Assembly: GCF_003852315.1 (NCBI RefSeq) | Contig: NZ_CP027762.1 | Location: 3,949,501-4,013,500, forward strand | Length of the DNA: 64,000 nucleotides | DNA from: Pseudomonas sp. LBUM920 | Lineage (GTDB): Bacteria; Pseudomonadota; Gammaproteobacteria; Pseudomonadales; Pseudomonadaceae | Direction: 5' to 3' | Part shown: piece by piece, positions 1 to 10,847 of the stretch | Numbering within the stretch: the stretch's first letter is position 1 | How the letters are laid out: each line of letters starts with the position of its first letter | Position numbers and translations under genes: made by a program | The notes under the pieces: model-generated | Database searches by the model: none | What the model saw: the letters and a program-made list of their open reading frames with translations, nothing else | Told to the model about the DNA's origin: nothing

Positions 1-435
1 GACCTGACGGTCACTGCCACCAAGCCTCAGTACAGCGAAGAATATTTCGACCTCTACCAGCGCTACATCGAACAACGCCATGCCGACGGTGACATGTTCC
101 CACCCAGTCGCGATCAGTTTTCGACGTTCCTGGTGCGCGACCTGCCGTTTTCTCGGTTCTATGAGTTTCGCCTGGACGGACGCCTGCTGGCGGTGGCCGT
201 GACCGATCTGCTGCCCAACGGCCTGTCGGCGGTGTATACGTTCTACGAGCCAGGCGAAGAACGTCGCAGCCTGGGACGCTTTGCAATTTTGTGGCAAATC
301 GGCGAAGCCTTGCGTCTGGAACTGGAGGCGGTGTACCTCGGTTACTGGATAAAAAACTGCAAAAAGATGAACTACAAGACCCAATATCGGCCCATTGAGC
401 TACTTATTAATCAAAGATGGGTCACGCTTAACTAG
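1..435 (+). CDS. ate: Arginyl/leucyl-tRNA--protein transferase, 3' part
   Basis: C-terminal 144 codons of an aminoacyl-tRNA-protein transferase; the 5' end lies before the window. The visible part has the GNAT-like fold of the family, with motifs such as FSRFYEF, the stretch [12 protein letters not shown] and the C-terminal [15 protein letters not shown] block. The enzyme attaches Leu or Arg to protein N-termini and so creates N-degrons. It sits close to clpA and clpS, whose products degrade those substrates, so this is one functional neighbourhood. The bacterial member of this family (Bpt type) transfers Leu; I cannot tell specificity from this fragment alone. Confidence 0.93.
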
Positions 436-535
436 AACCCCTTGGCTTAAACACCCTTTTTCGGGCACAATGCACGCCGCTTTTGCCTGGCGCAGTTGCA
501 CCGGGCCATTCACTGGATACCGAGGGCTTTACTGC

Positions 536-754
536 ATGTCGAAAGAAGACAGCTTCGAAATGGAAGGCACTGTCGTCGACACCCTGCCCAACACCATGTT
601 TCGTGTGGAGTTGGAAAATGGGCACGTCGTAACCGCGCATATCTCCGGCAAGATGCGCAAGAACTACATTCGTATTCTTACCGGTGACAAGGTGCGCGTT
701 GAGCTGACGCCCTATGACTTGAGCAAAGGGCGCATCACTTACCGCGCTCGTTAA
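536..754 (+). CDS. infA: Translation initiation factor IF-1
   Basis: A 72-residue S1/OB-fold protein beginning [19 protein letters not shown]. Length and sequence match bacterial IF-1. It binds the ribosomal A site during initiation. The start at 536 gives the conserved N-terminus; longer in-frame extensions upstream do not match the family. It stands alone, 100 bp after ate on the same strand, and is followed by a good intrinsic terminator. Confidence 0.97.
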
Positions 755-766
755 TCAAGTCAATAC

Positions 767-796
767 AAAACGCCCGGTTCTGCCGGGCGTTTTTGT
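767..796 (+). terminator. Rho-independent terminator of infA
   Basis: Stem CGCCCGG / CCGGGCG (771-789) with a short loop, followed by six Ts. It lies 13 bp after the infA stop codon. Confidence 0.9.
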
Positions 797-831
797 GTGT
801 GCGCTGTCTATCCAGACGCGCGAGATTAATA

Positions 832-918
832 AGGGAGTTGGCTTACCGCCGATAGCGTAATCACAGTAAGCACGTCGCTGACTGATCTATCCGATCGCAG
901 GCGAGCCAGCTCCCACAA
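832..918. repeat. Degenerate REPIN-like palindrome
   Basis: The left end resembles GGGAGTTGGCTTACCGCCGAT and the right end ATCGCAGGCGAGCCAGCTCCCAC. They are arranged like the REPINs elsewhere in this window, but the arms match imperfectly. It lies in the gap between the infA and clpA terminators, so it is outside both transcripts. Confidence 0.55.
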
Positions 919-944
919 TTGATCCTCAGCGTTTGAGACAGACA

Positions 945-975
945 GCAAAAAGGCGCCCTTGGGCGCCTTTTTGCT
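945..975 (-). terminator. Terminator of clpA
   Basis: Near-perfect hairpin with arms AAAAAGGCGCCC / GGGCGCCTTTTT (947-972) and a 2-nt loop. It has T-runs in both directions. It lies about 20 bp beyond the clpA stop codon on the minus strand. Confidence 0.9.
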
Positions 976-993
976 TTGTTGCGGTCAGCGATA

Positions 994-3264
994 TCAGGCC
1001 ATTTCGGCCGTGGTTTCGAAATCGAAGGTCAGCTCGCCGTCCTTCAGATCGATATGCACCACGCCGCCATGGTCGGAAAGCTCGCCGAACAGGATCTCTT
1101 CGGCCAGTGGCCGCTTGATCTTGTCCTGGATCAGACGTGCCATTGGGCGAGCGCCCATTGCCGCATCGTAACCACCCTCCGCCAGCCAATTGCGTGCCGC
1201 GTCCGTTACATCCAACTGCACGCGCTTGTCTTCCAACTGCGCTTGAAGCTCGGTAAGGAACTTGTCCACCACGCTTTTGATGACCTCATGGCTGAGGCGA
1301 CCAAACTGGATAATGGTGTCCAGGCGGTTGCGGAATTCCGGCGTGAAGCTTTTCTTGATCACTTCCATCGCATCAGAGGAGTGATCCTGATGCGTAAAGC
1401 CTATCGAAGCCCGCGCAGCGGTTTCAGCACCGGCGTTGGTGGTCATGATCACGATCACGTTGCGGAAGTCCGCCTTGCGCCCGTTGTTATCAGTCAGGGT
1501 CCCGTGATCCATCACCTGCAGCAGCAGGTTGAAGACTTCCGGGTGGGCCTTCTCGATTTCATCGAGCAGCAACACACAATGCGGCTGCTTGGTGATCGCC
1601 TCGGTCAACAGACCGCCCTGGTCGAAACCGACGTAGCCTGGAGGCGCACCGATCAGGCGCGACACCGTGTGGCGCTCCATGTATTCGGACATGTCAAAGC
1701 GCACCAGCTCAATGCCCATGGCCTTGGCCAACTGCCGCGCCGCCTCGGTCTTGCCGACGCCGGTAGGGCCTGCGAACAGGAACGAACCGACCGGCTTGTC
1801 CGGCGACTTGAGGCCCGCACGCGACAGCTTGATCGCGGTAGACAGCGAGTCGATGGCCGCGTCCTGGCCGAACACGGTGAGCTTGAGGTCACGCTCCAGG
1901 TTACGCAGCAGCTCCTTGTCGGAGCTGGTGACGTGTTTTGGCGGAATCCGCGCGATCTTCGCCACGATATCCTCAACCTGAGGCACGTCGATGCGCTTCA
2001 CGCGCTTCTCGACAGGTTGCAGGCGCTGGTAGGCACCCGCTTCGTCGATCACGTCGATGGCTTTATCCGGCATATGCCGGTCATTGATGTAGCGCGACGC
2101 CAGTTCAGCCGCTGCGCGCAGCGCCTCATCGGTGTACTCGATGCCATGGTGCGCTTCGAAACGCCCCTTGAGCCCGCGCAGGATGCCGATAGTGTCTTCA
2201 ACCGAAGGCTCGGACACGTCGACTTTCTGGAAGCGACGCGCCAAGGCACGGTCTTTCTCGAAGATCCCGCGAAATTCCTGGAACGTGGTCGAACCGATGC
2301 AACGGATATCACCCGACGACAGCAACGGTTTGAGCAGGTTGGAGGCGTCCATCACCCCACCGGAAGCCGCACCGGCACCAATGATGGTGTGGATCTCATC
2401 GATAAACAGGATGGCTTGCGGGCGCTTTTTCAGCTCACCGAGCAGCGCCTTGAAGCGCTTCTCGAAGTCGCCACGGTACTTGGTCCCGGCGAGCAACGCG
2501 CCCAGGTCAAGGGAGTAGACGACACTGTTGGCCAGCAGGTCAGGCACCTGGTTATCGACAATTCGCTTGGCCAGGCCTTCAGCAATCGCGGTTTTACCCA
2601 CGCCCGCCTCGCCCACCAGCAATGGGTTGTTTTTGCGACGACGCGCGAGGATCTGCGCTACGCGCTCAACTTCAAGCTCGCGGCCCACCAGCGGGTCGAT
2701 CCGCCCCTGGCGCGCCAACTCGTTGAGGTTGCTGGCATAGGCATCCAGCGGGTTGCTTGAAGAAGAAGACTCACCGCCCTCGTCGTCCTGCATATCCTGC
2801 TCACCCTCGGAATGATCGCCGTGCCCTGGCACTTTGGAGATACCGTGGGCGATGTAGTTGACGACATCAATACGCGCAACGCTCTGCTGCTTGAGCAGAA
2901 ACACTGCCTGGCTTTCCTGTTCGCTGAAGATAGCCACAAGCACATTGGCGCCTGTGACTTCACGCTTGCCGGAGCTCTGGACGTGGAATACCGCACGCTG
3001 CAAGACCCGCTGGAAGCCCAGGGTTGGCTGGGTTTCGCGGTCCTCGTCATGCACGGGGATCAGTGGCGTAGTGGAGTCGATAAACTCCTGCAGGTCATGC
3101 TTGAGTTTGTCGAGGTTGGCGCCGCACGCACGTAGAACGGTGGCGGCAGCTTCGTTATCCAAAAGTGCCAGCAGCAGGTGCTCGACGGTCATGAATTCAT
3201 GACGCTTCGAACGGGCCTCCTTGAAGGCAAGATTAAGGGTGACTTCGAGCTCGCGGTTTAACAT
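994..3264 (-). CDS. clpA: ATP-dependent Clp protease ATP-binding subunit ClpA
   Basis: A 756-residue Hsp100 AAA+ unfoldase that feeds substrates to ClpP. It has an N-terminal Clp repeat domain (about 1-140), an acidic/serine-rich linker (around 145-170), a first AAA+ module with Walker A GEAGVGKT, and a second with GPTGVGKT and the sensor/arginine-finger region MTTNAGAE. The IGF/L-type ClpP-docking motif appears as SIGF near the C-terminus. The start at 3264 has a strong ribosome site (GAGGTGAAGCT). It follows the adaptor gene clpS by 29 bp on the same strand, so the two are probably co-transcribed. Length is normal for the family. Confidence 0.98.
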   Translation of the reverse strand: MLNRELEVTLNLAFKEARSKRHEFMTVEHLLLALLDNEAAATVLRACGANLDKLKHDLQEFIDSTTPLIPVHDEDRETQPTLGFQRVLQRAVFHVQSSGKREVTGANVLVAIFSEQESQAVFLLKQQSVARIDVVNYIAHGISKVPGHGDHSEGEQDMQDDEGGESSSSSNPLDAYASNLNELARQGRIDPLVGRELEVERVAQILARRRKNNPLLVGEAGVGKTAIAEGLAKRIVDNQVPDLLANSVVYSLDLGALLAGTKYRGDFEKRFKALLGELKKRPQAILFIDEIHTIIGAGAASGGVMDASNLLKPLLSSGDIRCIGSTTFQEFRGIFEKDRALARRFQKVDVSEPSVEDTIGILRGLKGRFEAHHGIEYTDEALRAAAELASRYINDRHMPDKAIDVIDEAGAYQRLQPVEKRVKRIDVPQVEDIVAKIARIPPKHVTSSDKELLRNLERDLKLTVFGQDAAIDSLSTAIKLSRAGLKSPDKPVGSFLFAGPTGVGKTEAARQLAKAMGIELVRFDMSEYMERHTVSRLIGAPPGYVGFDQGGLLTEAITKQPHCVLLLDEIEKAHPEVFNLLLQVMDHGTLTDNNGRKADFRNVIVIMTTNAGAETAARASIGFTHQDHSSDAMEVIKKSFTPEFRNRLDTIIQFGRLSHEVIKSVVDKFLTELQAQLEDKRVQLDVTDAARNWLAEGGYDAAMGARPMARLIQDKIKRPLAEEILFGELSDHGGVVHIDLKDGELTFDFETTAEMA

Positions 3265-3293
3265 AGCTTCACCTCATACCCAAGTGGTCGGCG

Positions 3294-3662
3294 TTAACCG
3301 TCCTTCTCGATTTCACAGAGTAGCGGATGCTGGCTTTCCCTGGCGTACTGGTTGACCTGCATGGCCTTTGTCTCGGCGATGTCGCGGGTAAACACTCCAC
3401 ATACTGCCCGTCCTTCTGTGTGAACGGCCAGCATTACCTTGGTCGCCAACTCGCGGTTCAGGTTAAAAAACACCTCGAGTACTTCGACCACGAAATCCAT
3501 CGGTGTGTAGTCATCATTGAACAAAACCACCTTGTACATCGGCGGCGCCTGTAAGGCAGGCTTCGCTTCCTGAACAGCAATGCCCGCAGAACCGTCGTCG
3601 TCATGTTCCTGATCCGGGCGATCCTGATTGAATGTTAGTCGAATCTGGCTGTTTGCATGCAT
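3294..3662 (-). CDS. clpS: ClpS adaptor protein
   Basis: A 122-residue N-degron adaptor. The core PPMYKVVLFNDDYTPMDFVV contains the residues that in known ClpS proteins line the pocket for N-terminal Leu/Phe/Tyr/Trp. A flexible N-terminal tail (about 1-40) precedes the core, as needed for ClpA modulation. It is the first gene of the clpS-clpA pair and is divergent from cspD. With ate nearby, the window encodes both generation and recognition of N-degrons. Confidence 0.97.
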   Translation of the reverse strand: MHANSQIRLTFNQDRPDQEHDDDGSAGIAVQEAKPALQAPPMYKVVLFNDDYTPMDFVVEVLEVFFNLNRELATKVMLAVHTEGRAVCGVFTRDIAETKAMQVNQYARESQHPLLCEIEKDG

Positions 3663-3885
3663 GGAAAGAAAGGTTCGTCAGTGGTTCAAGTACAGTGATG
3701 GGGGCGACCTGTCAGAATTTCAACTCTGACCCAATGGTCGCCTTGACTATCGGCGAATCAGTGTTACAACCAATAGAGCCCACAGTGGGTAAAAAAGGTC
3801 CGCGCAGTCAACCTTATTTATTCGGGTTAGGACGGATAAACTGGATGATACTCCAGTGATGGAGTCTGGTGCAGAGGGATATGGT

Positions 3886-4197
3886 ATGTCTGGCGTCAAG
3901 ATCAATGGCAAGGTCAAATGGTTTAACAATGCCAAAGGCTACGGTTTCATAAATGCAGAAGGAAAACCCGAAGAAGATCTCTTTGCGCATTATTCAGCGA
4001 TTACCATGGACGGGTACAAGACGCTGAAAGCGGGCCAAGCAGTGACATTTGAAACCATTCAGGGGCCCAAGGGACTGCACGCCGTTGCAATCTCGGCGGC
4101 TGAGGCACAAACAGAGGCGCTGCCACCTGAAGAAATGCACGAAAAGAAGCTCAAGACAGATCAGCCCACTCAATCGAAAAAGAAGCAAACGGCCTGA
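3886..4197 (+). CDS. cspD: Cold-shock-like protein CspD
   Basis: A 103-residue cold shock domain protein. The RNP1 motif KGYGFI and RNP2-like motif DLFAHY lie in the first 70 residues. A charged Lys/Glu-rich tail of about 30 residues follows and is longer than in minimal Csp proteins. CspD family members bind single-stranded nucleic acid and inhibit replication in stationary phase. The start at 3886 is preceded by GAGGG at the right distance and gives the family N-terminus MSGVKINGKVKWFN. Divergence from clpS is the usual pseudomonad layout. Confidence 0.93.
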   Translation: MSGVKINGKVKWFNNAKGYGFINAEGKPEEDLFAHYSAITMDGYKTLKAGQAVTFETIQGPKGLHAVAISAAEAQTEALPPEEMHEKKLKTDQPTQSKKKQTA

Positions 4198-4220
4198 TCA
4201 GTTTTTTCAGCAAGTGCCTC

Positions 4221-4263
4221 AAAAAAACCGGCCATTCCGAGACTTCAGAATGGCCGGTTTTTT
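4221..4263. terminator. Bidirectional terminator between cspD and icd
   Basis: A long stem with arms AAAACCGGCCATTC / GAATGGCCGGTTTT and A/T runs on both sides. It serves the two converging genes. Confidence 0.93.
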
Positions 4264-4275
4264 ATGGCGCGTAAT

Positions 4276-5532
4276 TTACATATGCGAAATCAACGCATCA
4301 CCAAAGCCCGATGACGACACCAGCGTCGCGCCGTCCATCAAGCGCTCGAAGTCATAGGTCACGGTCTTGGCCGAAATCGCACCATTGGTGCCCTTGATGA
4401 TCAAGTCGGCCGCTTCGGTCCAGCCCATATGGCGCAGCATCATTTCCGCCGACAGAATCAATGAGCCCGGGTTGACCTGGTCCTTGCCCGCATACTTGGG
4501 CGCCGTGCCGTGGGTGGCCTCGAACATCGCCACGGTATCGGAGAGGTTGGCCCCCGGCGCAATACCAATCCCCCCTACTTCCGCCGCCAGGGCATCGGAA
4601 AGGTAGTCACCGTTCAGGTTGAGGGTCGCGATCACGTCATATTCGGCCGGACGCAGCAAAATTTGCTGAAGCATCGCATCGGCGATGGCGTCCTTGACCA
4701 CCACGTTCTTGCCGGTTTTCGGGTTTTTGAACTGCATCCACGGCCCGCCGTCGAGCAACGTCGCACCAAATTCTTCAGCGGCCACTTCGTAGGCCCACTC
4801 CTTGAAGGCGCCCTCGGTGAACTTCATGATGTTGCCTTTGTGCACGATGGTCAGCGAATCACGGTCGTTATCCACCACATATTGCAGGGCCTTACGCGCC
4901 AGACGTTTGGTGCCCTCTTTAGAGACCGGCTTGACGCCAATCCCGCAATCCTGGTCGAAGCGGATCTTGGTGACGCCCATTTCTTCCTTGAGAAACTTGA
5001 TCACCTTGATCGCTTCCGGCGAGCCGGCCTTCCACTCGATGCCGGCGTAAATATCTTCGGAGTTCTCACGAAAGATCGTCATATCCACATCGCCAGGCTT
5101 CTTGACCGGGCTGGGCACCCCTTCAAACCAGCGCACCGGGCGCAGGCACACATACAGGTCGAGTTGTTGACGCAGGGCCACGTTCAACGAACGAATGCCA
5201 CCGCCGACCGGCGTGGTCAGGGGCCCTTTGATGGACACCACGTAATCCTTGACCGCATCCAGGGTTTCCTGGGGCAGCCAGGTGTCCTGATCGTAGACTT
5301 GAGTGGCTTTCTCGCCGGCGTAAACCTCCATCCAGGAGATTTTGCGCTTGCCGCCGTAAGCCTTTTCAACAGCGGCGTCGACCACCTTGATCATCACTGG
5401 GCTGATGTCGACGCCAATACCGTCGCCTTCTATATAAGGGATGATCGGTTGGTCAGGAACATTGAGAGAATGGTCTGCATTGACGGTGATTTTGTCGCCG
5501 ACTGCCGGAACCTGAATCTTCTTGTATCCCAT
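4276..5532 (-). CDS. icd: NADP-dependent isocitrate dehydrogenase (dimeric type)
   Basis: A 418-residue homodimeric isocitrate dehydrogenase of the TCA cycle (isocitrate + NADP+ to 2-oxoglutarate + CO2 + NADPH). The substrate loop GGIRSLNVALRQ carries Ser115, the equivalent of the AceK phosphorylation site of the E. coli enzyme. NADP-site residues such as HGTAPKYAGKD are present. I chose MGYKKIQVPAVGDK (5532) over the in-frame ATG at 5544, because the GGAG that begins inside the longer reading is a well-placed ribosome site for 5532. The gene is divergent from idh, which encodes a second, unrelated isocitrate dehydrogenase. Confidence 0.97.
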   Translation of the reverse strand: MGYKKIQVPAVGDKITVNADHSLNVPDQPIIPYIEGDGIGVDISPVMIKVVDAAVEKAYGGKRKISWMEVYAGEKATQVYDQDTWLPQETLDAVKDYVVSIKGPLTTPVGGGIRSLNVALRQQLDLYVCLRPVRWFEGVPSPVKKPGDVDMTIFRENSEDIYAGIEWKAGSPEAIKVIKFLKEEMGVTKIRFDQDCGIGVKPVSKEGTKRLARKALQYVVDNDRDSLTIVHKGNIMKFTEGAFKEWAYEVAAEEFGATLLDGGPWMQFKNPKTGKNVVVKDAIADAMLQQILLRPAEYDVIATLNLNGDYLSDALAAEVGGIGIAPGANLSDTVAMFEATHGTAPKYAGKDQVNPGSLILSAEMMLRHMGWTEAADLIIKGTNGAISAKTVTYDFERLMDGATLVSSSGFGDALISHM

Positions 5533-6025
5533 GCTGAACTCCATCTATGGATTGAACATCTGGCTGCGTTCGAGCCTACTCCAGATATAGGGCGACTGAA
5601 ACCTCACGCCACGCTCATTTGCATCGAAAACAGCATATTTGGTCGCCTACAAGCCTGAAAGCAAAGGCAAAATCGCCAATCTTGAGCACATCGTACGACG
5701 TTAGTAGCACCTGGCAACCTGCGACCTTTAGACCAATGGACGACGCACCTTTTGTATGAAGGCTCGGCGTAAGCATAGCGACCTATGTATAATGCCGCCG
5801 CTGACCCAAGAGTCACGACAGCTGACCGCTCTAGACAGTAGCCTTCAGCCAGAAAGCAGGACTATTACAATAGTCCACCCGCTTGACGCTCGACTGATGC
5901 AACCCAACATCACCGCGAAGAAACCTCGACATTTCGCTCATGGATGACTTTGAACGAACGCGCTCCACCCGGCGCATCTCGAGTTTCTGCGCACGCTTTC
6001 AGCAAAGAAGAGAGTTAATCCGAAT
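5533..6025. promoter_or_regulatory. Divergent icd/idh control region
   Basis: 493 bp without a convincing gene between two divergently transcribed isocitrate dehydrogenase genes. It must hold promoters for both. A perfect TATAAT at 5788-5793 faces idh, but I see no good -35 at standard spacing, so this is a weak call. Nothing else recognisable was seen. Confidence 0.5.
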
Positions 6026-8251
<2,226 letters not shown>

Positions 8252-8268
8252 GGTTGTAAGGATGCAAA

Positions 8269-8300
8269 GAAGCCCCGGCCCCGTGCCGGGGTTTCTGTTT
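8269..8300 (+). terminator. Terminator of idh
   Basis: Stem CCCCGG / CCGGGG (8273-8291) followed by a broken T-run (GTTTCTGTTTCT), 20 bp after the idh stop. Confidence 0.75.
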
Positions 8301-8331
8301 CTACCGTTCAACGCAAGAAACCGGATCACAT

Positions 8332-8420
8332 GTGGGAGGGGGCTCGCCCCCGATAGCGATGGATCAGTCGAGCTATTGGTAACCGATACACCGTCATCGG
8401 GGGCAAGCCCCCCTCTTACA
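8332..8420. repeat. REPIN-type inverted repeat pair
   Basis: Outward-pointing palindromic pair with left arm GTGGGAGGGGGCTCGCCCCC and right arm GGGGGCAAGCCCCCCTCTTAC, separated by about 45 bp. It is the GGGGGC variant of the Pseudomonas REP family and lies between the idh terminator and the Nudix gene. Confidence 0.8.
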
Positions 8421-8472
8421 CTGACCGCCATCGCGCCCAAACACCGCGTCATATCTTTAATCGAGGCCTCCC

Positions 8473-8919
8473 ATGACCTGGCAACCCCACATCACCGTCG
8501 CCACCCTCGTCGAAGACAACGGCCGCTTCCTGATGGTCGAGGAACTCAAAGGCGGCCGCGCCGTGCTCAACCAGCCCGCCGGCCATCTGGACCCAAACGA
8601 AACCCTGACTGAAGCCGCCGTTCGCGAAACCCTCGAAGAAACCGGCTGGGACGTCGAGGCCACCGGCATTGTCGGGATCTACCTGTACACCGCGCCCAGC
8701 AATGGGGTGACCTACCAGCGCGTCTGCTTCACCGCCAAGGCGCTGAAACATCACCCGGACTATCAACTCGACGACGGCATCGTCCGCGCCCGCTGGCTGA
8801 CCCGCGACGAGCTGATGGCCCTGCGCGACGACTGGCGCAGCGAGTTGATCATCCGTTGCATCGATGATTATTTGAGCGGCCAGCGCCACAGTCTGGAACT
8901 GATCCGCCCTTCTCTTTAG
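8473..8919 (+). CDS. nudJ: NudJ-like Nudix hydrolase
   Basis: A 148-residue Nudix protein. The Nudix box runs from Gly37 to Gly58: GHLDPNE followed by REtleEEtG, with the metal-binding Glu residues 52, 55 and 56. In E. coli the gene in this position, before mnmA and hflD, is the thiamine-pyrophosphate/nucleoside-diphosphate phosphatase NudJ. The same order here supports the name, but substrate is inferred. GAGG at 8463 is the ribosome site. The gene lies 59 bp before mnmA on the same strand. Confidence 0.88.
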   Translation: MTWQPHITVATLVEDNGRFLMVEELKGGRAVLNQPAGHLDPNETLTEAAVRETLEETGWDVEATGIVGIYLYTAPSNGVTYQRVCFTAKALKHHPDYQLDDGIVRARWLTRDELMALRDDWRSELIIRCIDDYLSGQRHSLELIRPSL

Positions 8920-8978
8920 CCTTGCGGACGCGAGCCTGCTAGAATCGCGTCCTTTTTAAAGACACCCGTTGAAATCCT

Positions 8979-10103
8979 ATGCGTGATCCAGCCCCTTCTG
9001 ACACACAAAAGAAGCGCGTCATCGTCGGTATGTCCGGCGGCGTGGATTCTTCCGTTTCCGCCGTTCTGCTCATGGAGCAGGGTTATGAGGTGGAAGGCCT
9101 GTTCATGAAGAACTGGGAAGAAGACGATGGAACGGAATATTGCACCGCCATGGACGACCTCGCGGACGCCCAGGCCGTGTGCGACAAGATCGGCATCAAG
9201 TTGCACACCGCCAATTTCGCCGCCGAGTACTGGGACAACGTGTTCGAGCACTTCCTGGCCGAATACAAGGCCGGCCGCACGCCGAACCCGGACATCCTGT
9301 GCAACCGCGAAATCAAGTTCAAGGCGTTCCTCGACTACGCCATGATCCTTGGCGCCGACCTGATCGCTACTGGCCACTACGTGCGCCGTCGCGACGTGGA
9401 TAACCGCACCGAACTGCTCAAAGGCCTGGACCCGAACAAGGACCAGAGTTACTTCCTGCACGCCGTCGGCGGCGAACAGATCGCCAAGACTCTGTTCCCG
9501 GTGGGCGAGCTGGAAAAACCCGAAGTGCGCAAGATCGCCGAGAAACACGGCCTGGCTACCGCCAAGAAAAAGGACTCCACCGGCATCTGCTTTATCGGCG
9601 AGCGCCGCTTCAGCGACTTCCTCAAGCAGTACCTGCCGGCACAACCGGGCGACATCAAAACCACCGAAGGTGATGTCATCGGCCGCCACCACGGCCTGAT
9701 GTACCACACCATCGGCCAGCGCCAGGGCCTGGGCATCGGCGGCTTGAAAGACGCAGGTGAAGAACCGTGGTACGTGCTGGTCAAGGACCTGGAAAACAAT
9801 GTGCTGATCGTTGGCCAGGGCAATGAACACCCGCTGCTGTTCTCGGGTGCGCTGCTGGCCTCGGAGATCTATTGGGTCAACCCGATCGACTTGAGCACGC
9901 CGCGCCGCCTGACCGCCAAGGTGCGCTATCGCCAGAGCGACCAGCCTTGCACCCTGGAAAAGACTGCCAGTGGCTATCGCGCCACGTTCGATGACCCGCA
10001 ACGCGCGGTCACGCCTGGCCAGTCCGTGGTGTTTTATGACGGCGAAATTTGCCTGGGGGGCGGTGTGATTGAAGTTGCCGAACCCTGGAGCAACCCGGCA
10101 TGA
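8979..10103 (+). CDS. mnmA: tRNA-specific 2-thiouridylase MnmA
   Basis: A 374-residue enzyme that makes the 2-thio group of U34 in tRNAs for Lys, Glu and Gln, taking sulfur from the Tus relay. It has a PP-loop SGGVDS (19-24), the catalytic cysteine pair Cys108 (PDILCNRE) and Cys204 (TGICFIGER), and the KDQSYFL block. Length is normal. It overlaps hflD by 4 bp (ATGA), so translation is probably coupled. Confidence 0.98.
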   Translation: MRDPAPSDTQKKRVIVGMSGGVDSSVSAVLLMEQGYEVEGLFMKNWEEDDGTEYCTAMDDLADAQAVCDKIGIKLHTANFAAEYWDNVFEHFLAEYKAGRTPNPDILCNREIKFKAFLDYAMILGADLIATGHYVRRRDVDNRTELLKGLDPNKDQSYFLHAVGGEQIAKTLFPVGELEKPEVRKIAEKHGLATAKKKDSTGICFIGERRFSDFLKQYLPAQPGDIKTTEGDVIGRHHGLMYHTIGQRQGLGIGGLKDAGEEPWYVLVKDLENNVLIVGQGNEHPLLFSGALLASEIYWVNPIDLSTPRRLTAKVRYRQSDQPCTLEKTASGYRATFDDPQRAVTPGQSVVFYDGEICLGGGVIEVAEPWSNPA

Positions 10104-10723
10104 GCCCGACCCAGGAGCAATTGACTGCACTCGGCGGGGTTTTCCTCGCTGCGGTACTGGTCGACAAGATCGCCAAGACCGGCCAGGTCACCGAGGCAGG
10201 CCTGACCTGCATGCTTGGCAGCCTGCTGATCCGCGACCCCAAGGACACCCTGGAAGTCTATGGTGGCGACGACCTGGCGCTGCGCGAAGGCTATCGCGCG
10301 CTGATCGGCGCGCTGGAGCGCGACCCGAGCACCTTGCAGCGCGAACCCCTGCGCTACGCCCTGTCGATGCTCGGCCTTGAGCGCCAATTGGCCAAGCGTG
10401 ACGACATGCTCGAGACCATCGGCAAGCGCCTGCCGCAGATCCAATCCCAAGTCGAGCACTTTGGCCCGGCCCACGAAAACGTGATCGCAGCCTGCGGTGC
10501 GCTGTACCAGGACACCTTGAGCACCTTGCGCCAACGCATCCAGGTGCACGGCGACATGCGTAACCTGCAGCAACCGAACAACGCCTCGAAAATCCGCGCC
10601 CTGCTCCTGGCCGGTATCCGTTCGGCACGGTTGTGGCGCCAGTTGGGTGGTCATCGCTGGCAGCTGGTGATCAGCCGACGCAAATTGCTCAAAGAGCTTT
10701 ACCCGTTGATGCGCAACGAATAA
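10100..10723 (+). CDS. hflD: High frequency lysogenization protein HflD homologue
   Basis: A 207-residue mostly helical protein of the HflD family, beginning MSPTQEQLTALGGVFLAAVLVDKIA. In E. coli the protein is membrane-associated and antagonises the lambda CII activator; its normal cellular role is unclear. It starts inside the mnmA stop (ATGA overlap), a conserved arrangement. No transmembrane helix is obvious. A terminator follows before purB. Confidence 0.93.
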   Translation: MSPTQEQLTALGGVFLAAVLVDKIAKTGQVTEAGLTCMLGSLLIRDPKDTLEVYGGDDLALREGYRALIGALERDPSTLQREPLRYALSMLGLERQLAKRDDMLETIGKRLPQIQSQVEHFGPAHENVIAACGALYQDTLSTLRQRIQVHGDMRNLQQPNNASKIRALLLAGIRSARLWRQLGGHRWQLVISRRKLLKELYPLMRNE

Positions 10724-10762
10724 GTCGCAGCAACCAGGATTTTTATCGCCTCACGCGTAATA

Positions 10763-10798
10763 CGCCGGTCAGTTGGCAACGGACCGGCGGATTTTTTC
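10763..10798 (+). terminator. Terminator after hflD
   Basis: Stem CGCCGGTC / GACCGGCG (10763-10789) followed by ATTTTTTC. It separates mnmA-hflD from purB. Confidence 0.88.
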
Positions 10799-10847
10799 AT
10801 GTATGATACGCGCCCCATTTCGTTGCCCGACTGTCCGAGAACACCCC

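Noticed and set aside
755..993. tRNA gene between infA and clpA (a tRNA lies near infA in E. coli)
   Set aside because: No cloverleaf or conserved T-loop found; the gap holds two terminators and a degraded REPIN.
976..2760. Long open frame on the plus strand opposite clpA
   Set aside because: Antisense shadow of a fully conserved clpA; high-GC codon bias opens the opposite frame. No ribosome site or family match.
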